A DNA stretch of 44,910 nucleotides. Source: a virus. The stretch covers positions 1-44,910 of the IMG/VR virus record IMGVR_UViG_3300030331_004310; one strand, given 5' to 3'. Shown here piece after piece: positions 39,783 through 44,910 of this stretch (its first letter is position 1; every line of letters starts with the position of its first letter). The translations under genes and the position numbers were made by a program. The notes beneath the pieces are model-generated. The model ran no database searches and was not told where the DNA came from. It worked only from the letters and a program-made list of their open reading frames with translations.

Positions 39783-40532
39783 TCATCCTCTGTAGCCTAA
39801 AGTCGTCGTAAAACCATATTGATTTCCCATACTTTCCATGTGCATTTTTATGTCTTGTTTGAAATTTGTCATGACATAATCTTCTATGTAGAGCATATAA
39901 TCGTAAAAACCAAGACCGGGATGCTCACCTCTTTTTACCATTCCATGTGTATTGAAGATTTCTCTACCAGTCTTTCTTTTGAAATTTCTTGATGACTTAA
40001 CAAATGTAGGCAAATTATCTGGATAATTAAATTCTTGAAAACCAGTTGCAACTATTTGCGAAAGAAACCCAGATGGCCTACTTCTACTTCTTACACCAAA
40101 TTTAGCGTCTCGTAAATTTTTTCCTGTGTGAATACGAATGAATGTGCTTCCTTCTGGTTCTTGAACCTTCAAAGCCCTACCAACACGATTATAAATGTTG
40201 TCTGCTTCTCTTTTATCGCCCATCTGTCCTGCCATTTCCTTGAGACCTTCTTTTGCTTCTGATACTGCTTGACGACATAGTTCAAGCAAAATATCTTTTA
40301 CGAATCTATCTCCATCAATACCAACACGATTTAGAGCGCGCTTGAAATTTTCTGCATCCCAATCAATCCTAAATTGCGATTGAATAGCACCATAAGAAGA
40401 AGGTCGGTCTCTTTTGTAATTAGAAATGCCATCTCCAAAGGTCATATTACCTACCCGACGAGGGCCACCTCTTTGTCCTACTTGTCGTGGCCCACCTGCA
40501 CCATAACGGAGCATCCCCCTTACTGCGCCCAT
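39783..40532 (-). CDS. HK97-gp10-like neck/minor tail protein
   Basis: Start ATG 40532, two bases after the adaptor gene stop, with GGGAAGG upstream. The 249-residue protein has a basic Gly/Arg N-terminal segment (GGPRQVGQRGGPRRVG) and a central part (RVGIDGDRFVKDILLELCRQAVSEAK, read in parts; FIRIHTGKNLRDAKFGVRSR) like HK97-gp10/gpZ-type proteins that complete the head-tail joint. The C-terminus carries the conserved 'HPGLGFYDY' type element of the family. Confidence 0.65.
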   Translation of the reverse strand: MGAVRGMLRYGAGGPRQVGQRGGPRRVGNMTFGDGISNYKRDRPSSYGAIQSQFRIDWDAENFKRALNRVGIDGDRFVKDILLELCRQAVSEAKEGLKEMAGQMGDKREADNIYNRVGRALKVQEPEGSTFIRIHTGKNLRDAKFGVRSRSRPSGFLSQIVATGFQEFNYPDNLPTFVKSSRNFKRKTGREIFNTHGMVKRGEHPGLGFYDYMLYIEDYVMTNFKQDIKMHMESMGNQYGFTTTLGYRG

Positions 40533-40533
40533 A

Positions 40534-41061
40534 TCAAGCCTTCCCAAGATGTGCAAGAACAATCAGACAATGTTTTCCTCTTTCAAAAAAGTCGCTACCT
40601 CGCAAATCGCCATTTTGTTGCATTGTTGCTTCATCCATCAAATAAAAACCAGATGCCATATCAGCACATATTTCTCTAACAACATGAGCAAGTTCGCCTT
40701 GTTGCACAGTTTTACCTGTGCTATGACTAAAAGAAATACCTGTGCATCCTGTCAAATCATTAGATGATTTACCAGTCCAAGAAAAAGAATCACCATTTAT
40801 GTTTCCGCTACCAGCAGTTGCAAATGAGGAAGCATCAGCGAGTGTAATAGTAGTTGCCCCAACAGCCACAGCACCATTCAAAGTTGATTCATAAACCCCT
40901 CTACTTGGTTCATCACGACCATAGTCAAGAAAAGTCTGGTCAATAAAAATAGCGGCTCTGCGAATGCAGTTGTCTAAACGGCTTTGCGCTCTTGTTCTTT
41001 GTGCGCTATCCAGTCCTATACGAGAACCAACATCAGCAAGACTACAATAATAATTACTCAT
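40534..41061 (-). CDS. Head-tail adaptor protein with inserted beta domain
   Basis: The 175-residue protein is helical at both ends (YCSLADVGSRIGLDS, CIRRAAIFIDQTFL; AHVVREICADMASGFYL), as in gp6-like adaptors. Between them lies a beta insertion GAVAVGATTITLADASSF ... GDSFSWTGKSSNDLTGC, a module common in virion proteins. The ATG at 41061 has GGAG about 10 nt upstream. Confidence 0.65.
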   Translation of the reverse strand: MSNYYCSLADVGSRIGLDSAQRTRAQSRLDNCIRRAAIFIDQTFLDYGRDEPSRGVYESTLNGAVAVGATTITLADASSFATAGSGNINGDSFSWTGKSSNDLTGCTGISFSHSTGKTVQQGELAHVVREICADMASGFYLMDEATMQQNGDLRGSDFFERGKHCLIVLAHLGKA

Positions 41062-41362
41062 TCTTGACACTCTCCTTCAATTTTTCAATGAGGAGAGCCT
41101 TTGTTCCTTCTGCATCAACGCCATGTTCAATGCAAAGTTGAGCCAATTCATCTTTCTTCATACGCTTCATAGCAGAAACGCTGGGAAGACTTTTGGCTTC
41201 TTCAACAACCTCTTCAATGGAAGTCGCAAGTTCAATGGCTTCATCAAGACTGATTTCGCCATCTGCAATTGCTTTCTTCCATTTATCACTCATTTTTGAA
41301 AGGACTTTAATTCCATATCCAACTACAAAAATCGCAAGACCCATTCCAACTAATTCATCCAT
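41054..41362 (-). CDS. SAP-domain protein with N-terminal hydrophobic segment (102 aa)
   Basis: Start ATG 41362 with GGTGA 6 nt upstream. Residues about 4-20 (LVGMGLAIFVVGYGIKVL) are hydrophobic and may be a membrane span. Then comes an acidic helix (DEAIELATSIEEVVEEAK), and the C-terminus MKKDELAQLCIEHGVDAEGT is a SAP-type DNA-binding motif. A membrane-plus-SAP protein in the neck gene cluster is unusual and may act at entry or egress. Confidence 0.6.
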   Translation of the reverse strand: MDELVGMGLAIFVVGYGIKVLSKMSDKWKKAIADGEISLDEAIELATSIEEVVEEAKSLPSVSAMKRMKKDELAQLCIEHGVDAEGTKALLIEKLKESVKNE

Positions 41363-41534
41363 TTTTTTCACCTTCTTTGTATTCAATAGATACCGCCTTT
41401 GAAAGTGGCACTACCGAAAAATGATGTAATTCACCGTCTCTAAATAGACGGTAGCCATGTGGTGTCTCTTCAATGTTCACATTGACATAGCAACGCTCTG
41501 GGGGAATATAGACTATTTTTCCTTTTCTTTTCAT
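41355..41534 (-). CDS. Unknown 59-residue protein
   Basis: Start ATG 41534, with GGAGAG 6 nt upstream. The product is beta-rich with a basic opening (MKRKGKIVYIPPERCYVNV). No family recognised. The stop overlaps the start of the SAP-domain gene. Confidence 0.5.
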   Translation of the reverse strand: MKRKGKIVYIPPERCYVNVNIEETPHGYRLFRDGELHHFSVVPLSKAVSIEYKEGEKNG

Positions 41535-41536
41535 AC

Positions 41537-41710
41537 TTAACTCTCCATAAATGCCTTTATTTGGTCTGAAGTCCATTGAGGAAGGTCATCATACCAGCAT
41601 GATTGCTTGATGCGGTATATGCCTTTGCTTACAATAAAACATGAGTCTTCAACTAAGTGCGACCAATCATGGTCAGGGAATCGCTCTGCCATTTTTTCGT
41701 GTAGCATCAT
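41537..41710 (-). CDS. Unknown 57-residue protein
   Basis: The frame begins at ATG 41710, which overlaps the stop of the fibre gene, with TAGGAG about 10 nt upstream, and stops at TAA 41539-41537 two bases before the next ATG. The product has Trp, His and Cys residues (FPDHDWSHLVEDSCFIV, SCWYDDLPQW). Full coupling to both neighbours supports it; function unknown. Confidence 0.5.
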   Translation of the reverse strand: MMLHEKMAERFPDHDWSHLVEDSCFIVSKGIYRIKQSCWYDDLPQWTSDQIKAFMES

Positions 41711-43635
41711 GATATTGCATCTCCTAATCTTGTAATTGTAATACTACTTCTATTGTCATTAAATGCGATAATGTTTGAATTTTGTCCATTGGAACGCAGA
41801 GAAAAGAAAATACTTGTATCACTTCCTCCATTTGGTATTTCGTAAATGACTGTATGAGTCAGTTTTTTGTTCCCCACACCATTGTTAAGAACCTGTATTC
41901 TATCAGTTCCTAACTGGCCTGTGCTTGAGGCATCGGTGCTAATAACAGCCCACATATCACGGGATTGTGTAGATGTTGCAGGAAAGAACTCTACTTGGAA
42001 AACGATTTGATAGATGCCACCCTTGGTCAATACAACATGGTCATTGGTGTCATTGACAAGCGTTATTGCTGGATGTGCGCCAGTAGTTGATTCACCCCAA
42101 TTGGTTGTATTGGCAATATCTAAAACCGTATAAGCACCGCTAACAACATAATTTGCGGCGTTGCCTGATAGGTTTTTCAAAAAAAGTCTCATGTGCTGTA
42201 ATGCTGGTGTATTGGTAGCACCCGATTCTATGCCATCTAATTTGGTTTTATCGGCACTTGACATAGACCCAGCGGCACTTGTTGTAGCGGCACTTATTCC
42301 AATTGACACATCGCCAGAAGCACCACCGCCGGTTATTGGTGCTGATACATTTACAGCCGTTATATCACCACTACCTCCTCCACCCCCACCAGCAACCTCA
42401 CTTGACCCATGATACAATTTATTGCTATCGCTACTGTTAAGCCAAAGTGTGTTAGCGGCTACTCCACCCGGATTTGAACTAACAGGCGTTAATTCAAGAC
42501 CTGTAGGGTCAATCAAACCGCTTACATCTAATTTACCATCAATCGCAAAAACATTTGTTGAGTTGTTAAATGTAAGTCGTGAAGAAGTAGTAAGTGCATT
42601 TCCATCGCCACCAAAAGGAATTTGATATTGAGTAATGTCTGAAAGACCTGTTCCTCCATTTGCAACACCAATCACTTCTCCTTCTTTGGGATGATAAATA
42701 CCATCAGCAATAGGAAAAAAGCCCCAAGTTCCTTTGATAGTAGGACGATTGATTAAATGAATCGCACAAGCCCCTGCGCCTTTCAAAGATGCTCCTACGC
42801 CTATAGTAAGATTGGTCAAATAAAGACGGCTATTTGCATTTAATTTAGCCCATGCACCGGCTCCATCTGCTGTTGCAACAATTGACATTCTGCGAAAAGT
42901 AAAATCGCATTTTTGATAATCTGCAAGGTTAGAAGTTGGAATTAAAAAGCCAGATGATTTACCTTGAAATGTCCAAGTTGCATGTCCTCCATCAAAGGCA
43001 GAAAGACCGCCAGCATCAATCGTAAGTTGCGAACTTGATGAATCAATAATAAAATTTTTCAATTTATCGTTATCTGTAGGAATTGGTGATGCTGGCCCAA
43101 ATGTTCCTGAACTAATTCGCAAAGTATTGAAATTGACATTTGTTGTGTTTGCTACTGTTGGAGAAACAAATTGGGGAGTCTTGTTTCCATTACCGCCTAA
43201 TTTAACATTAGGGTAAATTCCTGTATCAAAATACAAGTCGCCAGATGCAGGAGCCATTGTGTAGGTTGTGTTTTCTCTTGATGCTGTAGTATCAAATGGG
43301 CTATCTGTCGTTCCATTTTGAACATAGCATGTTCCGCTTTTGTAAGGTGGTGTCCCTGTAAATACAAATCCCCTTGCACTTGCGGCAATAATTTTTCCGG
43401 CAACAGAAATCGTTAGACCATTCAAATCTATGTCTGTTGCAAGAATTAAATTCAAAGCAAAAGTAGATTGCAACTCTATTTCATTTATGTTTGCGATATC
43501 AAAATTGCAATTAGCAACTGCCGCCGCATCAAAAATTGCTTTGTCAGAAGCACCCGGAGGGCCAGAAGTAGGAATCCAATTTCCCGCTACAGATGCGGTT
43601 TGGCTTACAACTCCTGTCCATTGGTAATCAGTCAT
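41707..43635 (-). CDS. Fibre/appendage protein with C-terminal receptor-binding-type domain
   Basis: The 642-residue protein has an N-terminal beta-solenoid-like part (NWIPTSGPPGASDKAIFDAA, later LTIDAGGLSAFDGG), then GGGGGGSGDITAVNVSAP and SSADKTKLDGIESGATN around residues 417-470, a signature of phage tail fibres, and a C-terminal 170-residue jelly-roll-like domain typical of receptor-binding heads. It lies between two head-tail adaptor genes, so it may be a head, collar or neck fibre. Confidence 0.7.
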   Translation of the reverse strand: MTDYQWTGVVSQTASVAGNWIPTSGPPGASDKAIFDAAAVANCNFDIANINEIELQSTFALNLILATDIDLNGLTISVAGKIIAASARGFVFTGTPPYKSGTCYVQNGTTDSPFDTTASRENTTYTMAPASGDLYFDTGIYPNVKLGGNGNKTPQFVSPTVANTTNVNFNTLRISSGTFGPASPIPTDNDKLKNFIIDSSSSQLTIDAGGLSAFDGGHATWTFQGKSSGFLIPTSNLADYQKCDFTFRRMSIVATADGAGAWAKLNANSRLYLTNLTIGVGASLKGAGACAIHLINRPTIKGTWGFFPIADGIYHPKEGEVIGVANGGTGLSDITQYQIPFGGDGNALTTSSRLTFNNSTNVFAIDGKLDVSGLIDPTGLELTPVSSNPGGVAANTLWLNSSDSNKLYHGSSEVAGGGGGGSGDITAVNVSAPITGGGASGDVSIGISAATTSAAGSMSSADKTKLDGIESGATNTPALQHMRLFLKNLSGNAANYVVSGAYTVLDIANTTNWGESTTGAHPAITLVNDTNDHVVLTKGGIYQIVFQVEFFPATSTQSRDMWAVISTDASSTGQLGTDRIQVLNNGVGNKKLTHTVIYEIPNGGSDTSIFFSLRSNGQNSNIIAFNDNRSSITITRLGDAIS

Positions 43636-43641
43636 AAAATA

Positions 43642-44037
43642 TCACGCTGTCTCTGTTCGTGTCTTGGTTTTAGAGACTACGAAGGCAGAGCCACCGGCTT
43701 CGGCAATTGCAGACATGAGTTCATTTGCTCTTGTTTCAAAATTTTGCAATTGCGCCCGAATACGAATATCTGTCCTTCTTTGCTCTGGTTCGGGGAAATA
43801 ACTTGGAATTGTGTCAATCATTACACGCAAGCAATCGCAAGCAACTAACATTTTGATTGCTGATTCTTTAACGGTCTCATCGTTTCCAACGCTGTCCGAA
43901 AGACCATAAAGAGTTGCAGAGCGAGCCTTTTTGTTCACCTCTGCGGTGCGAATAGTAAGGTATTCGCTAATCGTTGCATCGTTGAGACCACGGGGGCGAT
44001 TCAACAAATCACGAATTTGCGCTACTGTTATCGCCAC
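43642..44037 (-). CDS. Head-tail adaptor (gp6-like), 131 aa
   Basis: Opening ITVAQIRDLLNRPRGLND followed by long helices (TVKESAIKMLVACDCLRVMI, LQNFETRANELMSAIAEAG) fits the helical connector family that binds the portal. Position directly after the small head genes agrees. The short C-terminal tail is basic and Thr-rich. Confidence 0.55.
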   Translation of the reverse strand: MAITVAQIRDLLNRPRGLNDATISEYLTIRTAEVNKKARSATLYGLSDSVGNDETVKESAIKMLVACDCLRVMIDTIPSYFPEPEQRRTDIRIRAQLQNFETRANELMSAIAEAGGSAFVVSKTKTRTETA

Positions 44038-44425
44038 TCTTGCTCACCTTCTTACTTGCTTTCTTTTTTGGAGCAGGTTTCTTCTTTTTAGGTTCCGACT
44101 TTGGCTCTGCGTATTCTTCCGTCTGTGGAACATCAATAAGAGTATAGGACTCGCTGTAGAATGCACGACCAAGGGGAAACATGGCTCCGGTCTTGATAAG
44201 CCTACGAGCAAAATCGCTGTCGGGAACCCATACAGCCGCACCAAATGGAATATCGGCTGGTAGGTTTTGTTGTCCGTAAAAGCGAGTCTTGATTCGTCGG
44301 AAAAGGTAGCCTTTGCCTTCGCCCCAAGTGTTAAAGCGGTGCATCATAGCAGAGTATGAATCTTCTGCTGGAATGGGAATGCCTTTATCCTTGAGAGCCT
44401 TTGCAATTGCGGCCTTACTCTTCAT
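44009..44425 (-). CDS. Head-region protein with SAP-like start and Lys-rich tail (138 aa)
   Basis: The N-terminus AIAKALKDKGIPIPAEDSYS followed by MMHRFNTW resembles a SAP-like helix pair. The middle is beta-rich (FGAAVWVPDSDFARRLI), and the C-terminus is strongly basic (PKKKKPAPKKKASKKV). The basic tail suggests contact with DNA inside the head. No named family. Confidence 0.55.
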   Translation of the reverse strand: MKSKAAIAKALKDKGIPIPAEDSYSAMMHRFNTWGEGKGYLFRRIKTRFYGQQNLPADIPFGAAVWVPDSDFARRLIKTGAMFPLGRAFYSESYTLIDVPQTEEYAEPKSEPKKKKPAPKKKASKKVSKSGDNSSANS

Positions 44426-44627
44426 CCTTCACCACTTCCTTTTTCGGAGTTGCTTTGGGTTTTGGAGCAGACTTTTCAACAGGCTTTGCAAGAGATTCGG
44501 CATAGTCAGCGGCTTGTCGTCGGGTCAAAAGACCAACGATGCCTTCTGCTTCTTTCTTGGTCAATGACCGACCAAGACGACGCTCGGCGTAGCCCAAAAG
44601 AAACGATTCGTATTCTGTGAAGGACAT
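44415..44627 (-). CDS. Unknown 70-residue head-region protein
   Basis: Helical start (FTEYESFLLGYAERRLGRSL, TKKEAEGIVGLLTRRQA) and a Lys/Pro/Ala-rich tail (APKPKATPKKEVVK). The tail is similar in style to that of the next protein, so the two may be related functionally. It lies directly behind the probable capsid gene. Confidence 0.55.
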   Translation of the reverse strand: MSFTEYESFLLGYAERRLGRSLTKKEAEGIVGLLTRRQAADYAESLAKPVEKSAPKPKATPKKEVVKDEE

Positions 44628-44644
44628 TTAATCACCGCCTAACC

Positions 44645-44910
44645 TCAAGCGGTAATGTTGTCAATCACACAAATGCGGTTGTTCTTGCCAGAAGCGGCTC
44701 CGTCCTGCATTTCGTGGACGATGCAACCCATGTAGCCCGTAAGCATCCAGTCAAAGCCAACACCGGGAATGCGGGTCAACTCGGTCTCTTGGAAGCCATC
44801 ACCGTTGTATTGGAAGAACTCGGCAGTCTCCGAACCGGGGATGAGCAACAGAGCCTTGTCAGCAAGACGGCTGTTTCGGGTGTAGTAGATGGTCAAGTTG
44901 CTCATTCGCT
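44645..44910 (-). CDS. Probable C-terminus of the HK97-type major capsid protein (partial)
   Basis: The frame is open to the window edge; the codon before ATG 44905 reads Arg, so this ATG need not be the start. The visible sequence (RLADKALLLIPGSETAEFF, ELTRIPGVGFDWMLTGYMG, NNRICVIDNITA) has the strand order and closing strand seen at the C-terminus of HK97-fold capsid proteins, and small head genes and the adaptor follow it, as expected. The short fragment makes the identification tentative. Confidence 0.45.
   Translation of the reverse strand, partial: RMSNLTIYYTRNSRLADKALLLIPGSETAEFFQYNGDGFQETELTRIPGVGFDWMLTGYMGCIVHEMQDGAASGKNNRICVIDNITA

Noticed and set aside
26317-44567. Many + strand open frames of 60-170 codons across the late region
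   Set aside because: They are antisense to long, well-supported - strand genes, have no coupled starts, and encode Ser/Cys-rich, low-complexity products typical of shadow frames.
1-44910. CRISPR arrays, tRNA or rRNA genes, integrase and insertion sequences
   Set aside because: No regularly spaced repeats, cloverleaf-like segments, recombinase motifs or terminal inverted repeats were noticed on reading. The Cas4-like nuclease has no cas neighbours and fits viral recombination.

Overview
The window looks like part of the genome of a tailed, HK97-type double-stranded DNA virus of an archaeon. The best fit, by inference only, is a magrovirus-like virus of marine Group II Euryarchaeota (Poseidoniia). 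Three things support this. First, the replication genes are archaeal/eukaryotic in type: family B DNA polymerase, RFC small subunit, PCNA-like clamp, AEP primase with a PriL-like C-terminus, MCM-like AAA+ protein and XPF/ERCC4 nuclease. Second, archaeal TATA boxes lie about 30 nt upstream of several start codons. Third, the structural genes are those of a tailed virion. No tRNA, rRNA, integrase, insertion sequence or CRISPR array was seen.

Layout. Positions 1-26041 carry about 56 tightly packed genes on the + strand, mostly with ATGA or TGATG overlaps and strong GGAGG Shine-Dalgarno sequences. Positions 1-7.8 kb hold mainly small unknown proteins, several zinc-ribbon proteins, an HNH endonuclease and a DUF3846-like protein. 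Positions 7.8-15.5 kb hold a possible PAC2-like protein, the MCM-like AAA+ protein, a group of small winged-helix-like and zinc proteins, a possible small terminase, a dNMP kinase and RFC. Positions 15.5-26.0 kb hold an SSB-like protein, a Sak4/RecA-like ATPase, the sliding clamp, a SPPY-type DNA methyltransferase, a GNAT acetyltransferase, PolB, a Cas4/RecB-like nuclease, the primase and the XPF nuclease.

Positions 26083-44910 are the late region, all on the - strand and convergent with the first half. Read in the direction of transcription it holds: probable C-terminus of the major capsid protein (cut by the window edge), small head proteins, a head-tail adaptor, a fibre protein with the SADKTKLDGIESGATN signature, small neck proteins, a second adaptor, an HK97-gp10-like protein, a probable tail terminator carrying a LamG-like domain, the tail tube protein, a tail-assembly chaperone pair, the tape measure, a 2356-residue tail hub/tip protein and a 50-residue membrane protein. 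Terminase large subunit, portal and protease are not in the window.

Main points for a second look: (1) a canonical -1 slippery heptamer CCCTTTG between the two tail-assembly chaperone frames; (2) a recurring promoter of the form GGGG-TTTATA-NN-AACATNGG placed exactly 30 nt before the start codon; (3) altered catalytic motifs in three replication proteins (PolB motif C YGHTDS, MCM-like P-loop GKN, RecA-like P-loop AKT); (4) a LamG-like domain fused to a probable tail terminator, and a fibre gene among the neck genes; (5) repeated Trp-hydrophobic C-terminal tips on replication-region proteins.
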